This document shows, in pieces, positions 1-7,090 of a stretch of DNA of 9,706 nt. The stretch covers positions 1-9,706 of the forward strand of contig MNYL01000266.1 in NCBI GenBank assembly GCA_001873075.1, given 5' to 3'. The stretch comes from Fibrobacteres bacterium CG2_30_45_31. GTDB lineage: Bacteria; Fibrobacterota; Fibrobacteria; Fibrobacterales; Fibrobacteraceae. A program made the position numbers and the translations under genes. Under the pieces are notes generated by a model, which saw only the letters and a program-made list of their open reading frames with translations, was not told the DNA's origin and searched no databases. Positions within the stretch are counted from its first letter, which is position 1. The number at the start of each line of letters is the position of its first letter.

Positions 1-581
1 GAATACTCGTACTCAAAAAAAGCCTTATAATCGCTCACCGCGTTTCGTTTTTCCGGCTCCGAAAGCAACTTGTAATTCGGCGTAAAGTCAAGCGTTTCCT
101 TATCCGGATTACTGTAGGTGAATCGGATTCCGCTCGAAGTCGCATACGCTTTGAGCGAAGGCTGATCCAGATGCTGAAAAACGCCCACACTCACCTCCTC
201 GTAATCGCGAAACACCGCGCCCTGATCCAGCGTCGGGTGAACCGCAAGCGGCACTGGCGACTCCCCTATTCTGCGGAGTTCATAGAAAGCGAGTTTGGCT
301 CCACTCCCTTTCTTCGTAAGCACCGCGAGCAAAGGCTTTTGGCTCGGTTCCTGCATCAGCCAACACGTCTGAACTTGTTTTTCGCCCTTGAGCACAGCTT
401 CGATTTCTTTGTCCTGAACGCCGAGCGAATCCCATTCCATCCAGTTACCGTTATGCCCGATGCTATCGAGGTGACTGAAAAGGACTTCGGGTACAAAAGG
501 AGTTTTGCTTTCGAAAACTGTTTTGGGGGAGGTCGCGAAGGCGCTACCCACGAAAAAAAGAAAAAGGAAGAGTCTGATCAT
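1..581 (-). CDS. Exported protein of unknown function, 3' end beyond the window
   Basis: An uninterrupted minus-strand frame runs from an ATG at 581-579 to the left edge, giving 193 complete codons and no stop. The first 16 residues, MIRLFLFLFFVGSAFA, form a classic signal peptide: a positive residue, a hydrophobic core and an A-x-A-like cleavage site before TSPK. No lipobox cysteine is present, so the product is probably periplasmic, secreted or outer-membrane linked. The mature part is mixed polar and hydrophobic, with a WMEW segment near residue 47. I recognise no enzyme motif or named domain. No clear Shine-Dalgarno sequence precedes the ATG, and the start was chosen from the signal peptide. 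The gene is transcribed divergently from the downstream operon and has the higher GC of the trp block, which suggests resident chromosome. The gene call is solid; the function is unknown. Confidence 0.8.
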   Translation of the reverse strand, partial: MIRLFLFLFFVGSAFATSPKTVFESKTPFVPEVLFSHLDSIGHNGNWMEWDSLGVQDKEIEAVLKGEKQVQTCWLMQEPSQKPLLAVLTKKGSGAKLAFYELRRIGESPVPLAVHPTLDQGAVFRDYEEVSVGVFQHLDQPSLKAYATSSGIRFTYSNPDKETLDFTPNYKLLSEPEKRNAVSDYKAFFEYEY

Positions 582-786
582 GGTAAGAAGATAGTTATTA
601 TGGGAGCTAGATGTTTGAAAGTGAGCATTGAGAGCGTTGTCGGGGAGATTAGACTGAGTTCTGTGGACGCCTTAAAATTTTAAACTTCATAAGATTCTTC
701 TATTGCGGCAACTTGGCTTTCAATAACATTTTAAGCGATTTTTTTATACAATACGAACGTGAACTTTTTGTTTAATGCACGGAAAT

Positions 787-900
787 ATGAAATTCTTGTC
801 AGTTTTCTCAAAAAAAGACAGGCTCCTGGACACCATTAATAATTATGAATCCTTAAATATGGGACGATGCTCAGATAAGTTCATCTATGCCAACTTTTGA
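787..900 (+). CDS. Doubtful 37-residue ORF upstream of the TerB operon
   Basis: An ATG at 787 opens a 37-codon frame ending in TGA at 898-900. The product begins MKFLSVFSKKDRLLDTINNY and is mildly basic, with no transmembrane or signal segment. A GGA lies only 3 bases before the ATG, too close for normal Shine-Dalgarno use. An open frame of this length is not rare by chance in AT-rich DNA. The ORF ends inside the proposed promoter of the downstream gene. It could be a small gene, a remnant of a gene lost during insertion, or noise; noise is the default. Confidence 0.15.
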   Translation: MKFLSVFSKKDRLLDTINNYESLNMGRCSDKFIYANF

Positions 901-925
901 ATTTTATATTTAGGGCTCTTATTAT
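897..925 (+). promoter_or_regulatory. Putative sigma70-type promoter of the TerB-ATPase-helicase operon
   Basis: TTGAAT at 897-902 (4 of 6 to the -35 consensus) is followed after 17 bases by TATTAT at 920-925 (5 of 6 to the -10 consensus). The expected start is near 931-933, close to the AGG at 932-934 that would serve as Shine-Dalgarno for the ATG at 944. That leaves almost no 5' leader, so either the real start is a few bases earlier or another upstream promoter is used. Spacing and position fit; the modest -35 match lowers confidence. Confidence 0.4.
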
Positions 926-943
926 CCAGGCAGGCAATTTTAC

Positions 944-3403
944 ATGTCGCGTAGAAAATCCGATTTTGGAAGTTTTGGTTGTTTACTAGTGGCCGCTATT
1001 TCACTTTTGTTCCTTATTCCTGTGAAGGTATGGATCACTATTGCTTTTTTGATTGCTTTAGGATTCATTGTCTATTTATTTTCAAAAAAACAAGAAGGAA
1101 AAGTTAAACAAGAAGCAGAAGAAAAGAAAATTTTTAAAGAAATCACAATAAATACACGTTCTTCTAGTATGGTTCCACCGAAAATAAAAAATAAGGAAAA
1201 TAAAATAAAAAATTCGATTGTGAGTAATGAATCTTCGGAAAAAGCATCCGCAAATGAAGATCATTGTGAAAATAAGCCTCGCTGGGTGGCTTCAAGTGAA
1301 CTGAACATTGAAAATTTTGAAACCTTTGATTACGACGATCAGCCAAACAATTTCAAAATTCCCAACCCTTCGAGGAATTCAAATAAGGCCATGTGGAATC
1401 CACCCGGCTCAGAGATTGAATTTGCTCACCGTAAAATTGTAAACAGTATGGTTTATACAGGAACATTTTTGCCCTCTATTGATGGGTGTGGCAATGATCC
1501 ATGTTTACTGACTCCCTCCAAACAAGTTTGTCATTATGGGGATTGTACTCAACGGCAAATGAGTTACTGGCCCAATTATTCGGATATTTCTCCTGAAGCC
1601 CGCGCTGCTTACTTGGATTGGCTTGCCAGCGGCCGAAGACAACCTGATGCTGACATAGGTTATGTTTTTCTCTTTTTTTATGGGTTGGAACGTCGTATTC
1701 TTTTCGATTCCGAAACAGATTCCAGTATCTACGCTGAATGGCCCGCGATTGAACATGAATTGCAAGAATTAATGGATGTATATGGCCCGAAATCAGGATC
1801 TTTTCGGAACTACGCGAGTGATTTATTGAACTGGATTCAGTTAAGCCATCTTGATGAAAAATTATGGGAAAAGCCTTTTGACATACAGCTCCAATCAAAT
1901 AGGATTCTCCCTTTTAAGCTGAAGATTGCTCTTGGACGGGCTGTTGTTGATAATATTCCTATTTCTGCAAACATGGCCCTAGCTTGGCTATTATCAACTC
2001 CAGAAATTAATTTACGAACACCCGTGAAACGTTGCTTTGAAGAATTTGTCAAACTTTTTATCCTTGAATATCAAAAAGAATATGACAAAGGAATGGTCGT
2101 GCCTCCTAATCGCACAAAGTTAAAGTTTTGTTATCATCCGGCATCTTCTTCATTTCGCGGCCTAGAATACCATTTGCCATTAGGTGATCTTCCTGATATA
2201 TCATTCTTGACTAAACCATTAAAAAAGCTTCAGGATTTAGTAGATAAAATCTCTTTACAAATAGAACCTTACAGCCGTTTTATTGGGAGAAATACTGAAG
2301 CCGCCGGAACAATGAGCGCATTAATGCTCTTGCCTCTTGATGTTTGGCCGGAAAATATTATTAATCAAATGAGTGTTTTGAAAACTAAAATCGGGGATGA
2401 TTTTCTCATTCTGACATTGAACGATCTAATGCAGAATTTTGGAATGAATGAGATAGCCCTAAAACAAGATTTAGTGAGAATTTTAGATGCATTAAAAGTC
2501 AAAAATATTGAGATGGAGCCGGACGTTTTGTCAGGGGTTAAGCCTCCAAAGCCTGAAGATAACATTGTATTATTCTCGGTGAATGATAACAGTCCTGTTC
2601 AAGGTCTCACCAAGGAATATCAGTTTGCGTTGTTGAATATTCAAATGGCCTCTGCTGTCGCCGCCGCTGACGGAATCTATGATGCGAAAGAGGTCTCTCA
2701 TTTGAACGGATTAATTGAGTCCTGGACACAACTTTCGCCTGGTTTAAGGAAACGACTCAAGGCTCACCTTCAATTGCTCCAAACCACTCCTGTATCATTG
2801 GCTATAATGAAAAAGAAGTTGGAGCCATTAGATTCTGCCTCTAAGGAAATTATAGCCACTCGTATGGTCACTCTGGCCCAAGTGGATGGCAATGTGGCAC
2901 CTGCAGAAATTAAAGTCCTAGAAAAGATATACAGAACACTAGATCTGGATCCTGCAAAAGTCATTCAGCATTTGCATAAGGTTGCCGCAGGCGTTTCCAT
3001 CACTAGTGCTAAAACAGGGAAACAAGAGTTTAAGCTGGACAGGAATAAGATCGCTGAATTACAAAAAGATACGGAAAAAGTTTCTACGTTACTTGCAGGA
3101 ATTTTTGTTGAGGAGGCCCTGCCACCTGTGGAGCCTGAGATGGTTGAGACCGATGCGACTCCAGAATTGAATAGCCTCTTTGGATTGGATCAAACGCTCA
3201 GTGATTTTGCCCGGCACTTGCTTTCTCAAATGGAATGGGCTCAAGCAGAGCTTCAAGATATTGCTGCTGATTTAGAGCTTATGCTTGATGGAGCCCTTGA
3301 ACAAATTAATGAAATGGCTTATGATCAATTTGATATGGCTTTTATTGAGGGAGATGATCCACTCACTATTAATCAAGAAATATTGGAGAAAATTAAACAA
3401 TGA
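944..3403 (+). CDS. Membrane-anchored TerB_N-TerB-TerB_C protein
   Basis: This 819-residue protein has two hydrophobic segments at about residues 12-27 and 29-46. A Lys/Glu/Ser/Asn-rich low-complexity linker (about 48-148) follows, then the cytoplasmic domains. Residues about 150-345 fit the TerB_N domain, with the hallmark stretch around MSYWPNYSDISPEARAAYL (206-224) and IGYVFLFFYGLERR (238-251). Residues about 560-680 fit a TerB-type helical domain with two acidic motifs, ADGIYDAKE (575-583) and VDGNVAPAE (647-655). These are the positions where TerB-family proteins can bind divalent metal. The C-terminus (about 695-819) fits TerB_C. Cysteines 182, 187, 196 and 201 cluster as C-x4-C-x8-C-x4-C. 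TerB-family proteins are linked to tellurite and stress responses and to phage resistance. Here the domain order suggests a membrane scaffold or sensor for the ATPase and helicase encoded next. The start follows AGG at 932-934. The stop overlaps the next ATG by 4 nt. Domain calls are from memory of the families. Confidence 0.88.
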   Translation: MSRRKSDFGSFGCLLVAAISLLFLIPVKVWITIAFLIALGFIVYLFSKKQEGKVKQEAEEKKIFKEITINTRSSSMVPPKIKNKENKIKNSIVSNESSEKASANEDHCENKPRWVASSELNIENFETFDYDDQPNNFKIPNPSRNSNKAMWNPPGSEIEFAHRKIVNSMVYTGTFLPSIDGCGNDPCLLTPSKQVCHYGDCTQRQMSYWPNYSDISPEARAAYLDWLASGRRQPDADIGYVFLFFYGLERRILFDSETDSSIYAEWPAIEHELQELMDVYGPKSGSFRNYASDLLNWIQLSHLDEKLWEKPFDIQLQSNRILPFKLKIALGRAVVDNIPISANMALAWLLSTPEINLRTPVKRCFEEFVKLFILEYQKEYDKGMVVPPNRTKLKFCYHPASSSFRGLEYHLPLGDLPDISFLTKPLKKLQDLVDKISLQIEPYSRFIGRNTEAAGTMSALMLLPLDVWPENIINQMSVLKTKIGDDFLILTLNDLMQNFGMNEIALKQDLVRILDALKVKNIEMEPDVLSGVKPPKPEDNIVLFSVNDNSPVQGLTKEYQFALLNIQMASAVAAADGIYDAKEVSHLNGLIESWTQLSPGLRKRLKAHLQLLQTTPVSLAIMKKKLEPLDSASKEIIATRMVTLAQVDGNVAPAEIKVLEKIYRTLDLDPAKVIQHLHKVAAGVSITSAKTGKQEFKLDRNKIAELQKDTEKVSTLLAGIFVEEALPPVEPEMVETDATPELNSLFGLDQTLSDFARHLLSQMEWAQAELQDIAADLELMLDGALEQINEMAYDQFDMAFIEGDDPLTINQEILEKIKQ

Positions 3404-4698
3404 ACACCCCTATTCGTCCCAAAGATCGCGACGCCGTTATTCAATCATTAAGAGCAGGCGTAGTCCCCCATTCTGGGCAACATTTGATTCAAGTGGGCAG
3501 AACGAAAAAAATCAGTTCGCTCCTTAAAGACATTGAAAGAATTGTAGATGGTGGTTCTACATTTCGCCTTGTGATTGGTGAATATGGAGCGGGCAAAACG
3601 TTCTTTTTGAACCTCATTCGCACTATTGCCATGGAGAAAAAACTGGTGGTCGTTAATGCGGATCTCTCTCCTGATCGGAGACTTCAAGCGACAGGAGGAC
3701 AGGCGCGTTCTCTTTATGCCGAATTGATGCGCAATATTTCTACTCGTACAAAACCAGAAGGGGGTGCGTTACCCGGAATCGTCGAAAAATTCATCGGAAA
3801 TTCGAAGAATGAGGCCAAAGAATCAGGGCTGTCGTTGGATGCGGTTCTTCGCAAAAAGCTGGATTCATTGACGGAACTGGTGAATGGATACACTTTTGCC
3901 GATGTGATTTCGGCCTATTGTCGCGGGGCAGAAGAAAATAACGAACAATTAAAATCAGATGCGATACGTTGGCTTCGTGGTGAATTTTCTACAAAAACTG
4001 AAGCTCGCCAGGCTTTAGGGGTTCGTTCTATTGTGGATGACGCCTCTGTCTATGATCAGTTAAAGTTAATGGCTCGTTTTATTCGACTCGCAGGTTATTC
4101 TGGCTTGATGGTGTGTCTTGATGAAATGGTGAATCTTTACAAATTGGCCAATACTCAAGCTAGAAACGCAAATTACGAACAAATTCTGCGCATTTTAAAT
4201 GATTCTTTGCAAGGAACCTCTGTTGGCCTTGGATTTATTCTGGGGGGAACGCCCGAATTTTTAATGGATACTCGTCGTGGACTTTATAGTTACCAGGCTC
4301 TGCAAAGCCGTCTTGCTCAAAATGAATTCGCTTCAGAAGGCTTAGTGGATATGACGGGGCCTGTGATCCGACTGGTGAGTTTATCCCCAGAAGACCTGTT
4401 TGTTTTGTTCCAGAAAATCCGGTATGTATATTCCAGCGGTGATGAGTCTAAAAGTTATCTTTCAGATCATGATATCCAGGACTATATGGAATATTGCTCT
4501 CAGCGTCTTGGCAACGAGTATTTTCGTACTCCGCGAACAATGATTACCTCCTTCATCAATCTCTTGGCTATTTTGGAACAAAACCCAGAGACTCAATTCA
4601 GAGATCTCATTGGGACCCTTGAAGTCATCCCAGATTTAGGGGGAAATGAGGATAAAAAAGTGGAAAAGGATGATGATTTAACCTCTTTCCAACTTTAA
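3400..4698 (+). CDS. P-loop ATPase of the BREX BrxC/BrxD family (BrxD-like)
   Basis: The product is 432 residues, the usual size of BrxD, the ATP-binding protein of type 2 BREX phage-defence systems. The Walker A motif is GEYGAGKT (60-67), and Walker B is in LMVCLDEM (236-243) with D241 and E242. A sensor-like GGTPEF stretch lies at 282-287, followed by a conserved-looking QSRLAQNEF (302-310). FRTPRT (375-380) sits near a C-terminal helical part, typical of AAA+/STAND-like ATPases in this family. There is no signal peptide or membrane segment, so the protein is cytoplasmic. ATG 3400 overlaps the previous stop (ATGA), with GGAG at 3385-3388, which implies translational coupling. The neighbouring Lhr-like helicase matches the BrxD-BrxHI pairing known from type 2 BREX. 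The rest of BREX is absent here, so the substrate and the role of ATP hydrolysis are inferred. The family assignment is strong; the exact BrxD label is likely. Confidence 0.85.
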   Translation: MNTPIRPKDRDAVIQSLRAGVVPHSGQHLIQVGRTKKISSLLKDIERIVDGGSTFRLVIGEYGAGKTFFLNLIRTIAMEKKLVVVNADLSPDRRLQATGGQARSLYAELMRNISTRTKPEGGALPGIVEKFIGNSKNEAKESGLSLDAVLRKKLDSLTELVNGYTFADVISAYCRGAEENNEQLKSDAIRWLRGEFSTKTEARQALGVRSIVDDASVYDQLKLMARFIRLAGYSGLMVCLDEMVNLYKLANTQARNANYEQILRILNDSLQGTSVGLGFILGGTPEFLMDTRRGLYSYQALQSRLAQNEFASEGLVDMTGPVIRLVSLSPEDLFVLFQKIRYVYSSGDESKSYLSDHDIQDYMEYCSQRLGNEYFRTPRTMITSFINLLAILEQNPETQFRDLIGTLEVIPDLGGNEDKKVEKDDDLTSFQL

Positions 4699-4703
4699 AT
4701 CCT

Positions 4704-6884
4704 ATGGCCGAATCAACGCAATCATTTTATCTACTTGATGAACGGATTCAGCGTTTCATTTGGAATGAAAAATGGACGGAGTTGCATGATATTCAGGAAC
4801 TTGCAATTCCTGAAATCATTCCAGGAAACCATGATGTCATTTTAGCTGCCGCCACCGCAGCAGGAAAAACCGAGGCGGCCTTCTTTCCTATTCTTACAAA
4901 GATGCTGGAAGATGAAAAAAATCTAGGTTTAACCATTTATATCAGCCCCCTAAAGGCTTTGATCAATGATCAATTTGGCAGATTAACTCAGCTATGTGAA
5001 GATTTAGAAGTTCCAGTGTGGCCATGGCATGGCGATATTTCATCCAGTCTTAAAATTCGTTTTTTGAAAAAGCCACATGGAATTCTTTTAATTACACCGG
5101 AATCTCTGGAAGCGACTTTGTGTAATAGAGGTTCATCCGTTAGTGCGATTTTTCATAATTTGAAATACTTTGTTGTTGATGAACTTCACTCTTTTATTGG
5201 TAGCGAACGAGGAAAACAACTGCAAATGTTGATGCATCGTATAGAATATGAGATAGGGCATCAAATTCCAAGAATTGGGCTTTCAGCAACTCTTGGAGAC
5301 ATGAAACTGGCCGCTGAGTTTCTTCGCCCAGGAAGTGGTGAAAAAGTCACGTTATTAGAAAGTAAAATATCGTCCACCCATCTTAAAATAAGCGTTAAAG
5401 GGTATATCGCCGTCAATTCAGAAGATAACGATATTGAACCTTTAGCTTATAACGAAATCGCACAAGAATTATTCAAGTCGCTTCGAGGTTCAAATAACCT
5501 TATTTTCCCGAATAGCAGAAAAGAAGTCGAACGCTATACTCACCTATTAACAGGTCTTTGTTCTCATTTCCGCGTTCCCAACGAATTTTGGCCTCATCAT
5601 GGAAGTCTGTCCAGAGAAATCCGTGCGGAAACAGAAGCGGCTCTTAAGCGGAAAGACGTTCCAGCAAATGCAATTTGTACAAATACGTTAGAATTGGGAA
5701 TTGATATTGGAGCGGTAAAAAGCATTGCGCAAATTGGCCCACCCTTTTCAGTCGCTAGTTTACGTCAACGCCTTGGACGTTCTGGTCGCAGAAAAGGTGA
5801 GCCCTCAATTTTAAGAGGGTTTTGCATTGAAGACGAATTAAATAAGAATGCTTCTCTTCCTTCTTTACTTCGTTTAAAAACGATCGAAATGATCGCCATA
5901 ATATCTTTACTTCTTGAGCGCTGGTGTGAGCCTCCCGCTGTCAAAGGAATGCATTTGTCTACGCTCATTCAACAGCTTCTTTCTCTCATTGCACAAAAAG
6001 GGGGAATAACGGCATCGGAAGCATACAAATTGTTGTGTAGCGATAATGCCCCTTTTTCATGTGTAGACAAAAATTTTTTCATCGCCTTGCTTCGTCATTT
6101 GGCGTCAAAGGATATATTGATGCAAGAATCTTCGGGATTGTTGCTGCATGGAAAAATTGGGGAAGAAATAGTAAACCATTACACATTTTACGCAGCGTTC
6201 AATGCGGATGAAGAATTTCGCATTGTCACCAGTGGTAAAACATTAGGCTCTTTGCCAGTTTCCCAAATGTTAATTGCAGGTCAACGAATTCTTTTTGCTG
6301 GAAAAACGTGGCTGGTTGAAGAAATCAGCGAACAGGAAAAGACAATATTTGTCATACCCACAAAAGGAGGCGTCCCTCCCTTATTCACTGGCGGATGTGG
6401 CAGAGTGCATTCTCGTGTGCGGACTCGCATGCATGAAATTTTGGAATCTGATAATGTAATCTCCTTTTTGAATCCCTCAGCCCAACGATTGGTAGAAGAG
6501 GGGAGACATTATTATCATCAACAGGAATTGAGCTCGCAAATTATTTTTAAACAGGGTCCGCAGACGGTTCTATTCACTTGGCTTGGCGACGAGGTCAATG
6601 AAACTATTGCAAGTTTATTATTATACCATGGATTGACTGCAAATGCCATTGATATCGGGGTAGAAATTCAGCAACAAAACTTGACTGTAGAAACATTAAA
6701 GGAAATACTGTCTGAAATTGCTTCGGTCGAACCCCCTTCAATAAAGGAACTTCTTGCTGAAGCAAAGAATTTGGAAAGAGAAAAATGGGATTCGCTGCTG
6801 TCACCAGAATTACTTTATCAAAATTATGCGAGTCAATACCTGAACATGGATGAGTCTTATCGGTGGCTTAAATGCCATTTTTAG
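4704..6884 (+). CDS. SF2 DEAD/DEAH-box helicase, Lhr/BrxHI-like
   Basis: The product is 726 residues with all core SF2 helicase motifs in order. They are Q motif HDIQELAIP (28-36), motif I TAAGKTE (51-57), Ia SPLKALINDQ (81-90) and Ib TPESLE (131-136). They continue with II DELH (159-162), III SAT (194-196), IV LIFPNSRKE (266-274), V TNTLELGIDIG (326-336) and VI QRLGRSGRRKG (355-365) with arginine fingers. After the two RecA lobes comes a helical, winged-helix-like region (about 405-490) and a beta-rich C-terminal part (about 495-600), as in Lhr-type helicases. This suggests ATP-driven translocation on DNA or DNA:RNA hybrids. In type 2 BREX the Lhr-like BrxHI is found next to BrxD, and the same pairing occurs here. 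The gene starts 5 bases after the ATPase stop without a visible Shine-Dalgarno sequence, so it is probably translated by coupling. It is the last gene of the operon; no strong terminator follows. Confidence 0.87.
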   Translation: MAESTQSFYLLDERIQRFIWNEKWTELHDIQELAIPEIIPGNHDVILAAATAAGKTEAAFFPILTKMLEDEKNLGLTIYISPLKALINDQFGRLTQLCEDLEVPVWPWHGDISSSLKIRFLKKPHGILLITPESLEATLCNRGSSVSAIFHNLKYFVVDELHSFIGSERGKQLQMLMHRIEYEIGHQIPRIGLSATLGDMKLAAEFLRPGSGEKVTLLESKISSTHLKISVKGYIAVNSEDNDIEPLAYNEIAQELFKSLRGSNNLIFPNSRKEVERYTHLLTGLCSHFRVPNEFWPHHGSLSREIRAETEAALKRKDVPANAICTNTLELGIDIGAVKSIAQIGPPFSVASLRQRLGRSGRRKGEPSILRGFCIEDELNKNASLPSLLRLKTIEMIAIISLLLERWCEPPAVKGMHLSTLIQQLLSLIAQKGGITASEAYKLLCSDNAPFSCVDKNFFIALLRHLASKDILMQESSGLLLHGKIGEEIVNHYTFYAAFNADEEFRIVTSGKTLGSLPVSQMLIAGQRILFAGKTWLVEEISEQEKTIFVIPTKGGVPPLFTGGCGRVHSRVRTRMHEILESDNVISFLNPSAQRLVEEGRHYYHQQELSSQIIFKQGPQTVLFTWLGDEVNETIASLLLYHGLTANAIDIGVEIQQQNLTVETLKEILSEIASVEPPSIKELLAEAKNLEREKWDSLLSPELLYQNYASQYLNMDESYRWLKCHF
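6868..6881 (+). repeat. 14-base direct repeat, copy 1 (helicase 3' end)
   Basis: TTAAATGCCATTTT here forms the last codons of the helicase gene. An identical 14-mer lies at 7114-7127, between the trp attenuator and trpE, 246 bases downstream. The two copies flank the trp promoter and leader. The repeat may be a recombination or insertion footprint, or chance in AT-rich DNA. Confidence 0.4.
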
Positions 6885-6916
6885 TGTATCTATAATTTGT
6901 CTCTGAATTTTGATTC

Positions 6917-6945
6917 AAAAAAATATTGATTTTTTCAAAAATAAT
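6917..6945 (+). promoter_or_regulatory. AT-rich tract, possible UP element (or weak terminator)
   Basis: This tract of A and T runs lies directly upstream of the trp -35 hexamer, where an UP element would contact the RNA polymerase alpha subunit. It also contains a weak A-run/T-run inverted repeat of about 6 A-T pairs, too unstable to be a confident terminator for the helicase operon. Either role is speculative. Confidence 0.25.
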
Positions 6946-6946
6946 C

Positions 6947-6975
6947 TTGCCACCGGAAAAAAATGTGTCTATATT
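6947..6975 (+). promoter_or_regulatory. trp operon promoter
   Basis: TTGCCA at 6947-6952 (5 of 6 to the -35 consensus) and TATATT at 6970-6975 (5 of 6 to the -10 consensus) are separated by the ideal 17 bases. The predicted transcription start, 6-8 bases beyond the -10, is at about 6981-6983, on top of the leader-peptide ATG at 6983. This is the best promoter-like sequence I found in the window. I see no obvious TrpR operator palindrome overlapping it, so control may rest on attenuation. Confidence 0.7.
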
Positions 6976-6982
6976 CCTTTCC

Positions 6983-7036
6983 ATGCAAAACACAACTACT
7001 TTCCTCAGCAACAATTGGTGGTGGCGGACCCTTTAA
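6983..7036 (+). CDS. trpL: trp operon leader peptide with three consecutive Trp codons
   Basis: ATG at 6983 opens an 18-codon frame (17 residues plus TAA) encoding MQNTTTFLSNNWWWRTL. The three tandem TGG codons at 7016-7024 are the ribosome-stalling signal of transcription attenuation. The W-W-R-T ending resembles the E. coli trp leader peptide. There is no Shine-Dalgarno sequence before the ATG, and the upstream promoter predicts a transcript beginning at or next to it, so translation is probably leaderless. The stop codon is 2 bases before the antiterminator arm at 7039-7047. A ribosome that reaches the stop would therefore cover that arm and let the terminator form, while one stalled at the Trp codons would leave it free. 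The peptide itself likely has no function beyond this control. Confidence 0.9.
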   Translation: MQNTTTFLSNNWWWRTL

Positions 7037-7047
7037 CACGGAGTCTG
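7025..7047 (+). promoter_or_regulatory. Pause hairpin (1:2) of the trp attenuator
   Basis: CGGAC at 7025-7029, immediately after the Trp codons, can pair with GTCTG at 7043-7047 (5 pairs, one G-U). This would be the 1:2 hairpin that frees the terminator when leader translation is absent or complete. It is short, so it is the weakest of the three alternative structures. Confidence 0.5.
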
Positions 7048-7090
7048 GTTTTTGTGTTTGCCTAGATTATATAGGTAACAATGGGCTCCG
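7039..7090 (+). promoter_or_regulatory. Antiterminator (2:3) of the trp attenuator
   Basis: CGGAGTC at 7039-7045 pairs with GGCTCCG at 7084-7090 over 7 positions with one G-U. Wobble pairs can extend it to 9 with TG at 7046-7047 and TG at 7082-7083. The downstream arm is also the 5' arm of the terminator hairpin, so the two structures exclude each other. Stalling of the ribosome on the Trp codons at 7016-7024 would favour this form and allow transcription into trpE. Confidence 0.75.

Larger units (their letters stand above)
582..943. other. AT-rich divergent intergenic spacer
   Basis: This 362-base stretch lies between the minus-strand exported-protein gene and the plus-strand TerB operon, so it must hold the start signals of both. 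I see a plausible plus-strand promoter at 897-925 and a doubtful 37-codon ORF at 787-900. There is a 12-base AT palindrome at 672-683, and a weak 6-bp inverted repeat (CTTGTC and GACAGG, about 795-821). I see no tRNA, no insertion sequence end, no integrase and no convincing minus-strand promoter. Base composition drops from the GC-richer exported gene to AT-rich around 660-690, which may mark the left edge of the acquired block. Confidence 0.5.

Noticed and set aside
171..683. Plus-strand 170-codon ORF
   Set aside because: It is antisense to the exported-protein frame on the minus strand, which has a clear signal peptide. Its product is low-complexity and Arg/His-rich, with no recognisable domain.
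672..683. TTAAAATTTTAA perfect 12-base palindrome as a regulator site or attachment site
   Set aside because: It is made only of A and T, such palindromes are common in AT-rich spacers, and no second copy or matching half-site was seen at the right edge.
944..3403. Tellurite-resistance operon
   Set aside because: TerB-family domains are present, but no TerC, TerD/E or TerZ-like gene accompanies them. The ATPase and helicase neighbours point to a DNA-directed role.
944..6884. A complete type 2 BREX system
   Set aside because: Only BrxD-like and BrxHI-like genes are present. No PglX methyltransferase, PglZ, PglW or PglY is found in the window, and the operon is bounded by unrelated genes on both sides.
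6861..6955. Inverted repeat CGGTGGC / GCCACCG around the helicase stop
   Set aside because: It is only 7 bases with an 81-base loop, and the second arm overlaps the trp -35 element, so chance is the simpler explanation.
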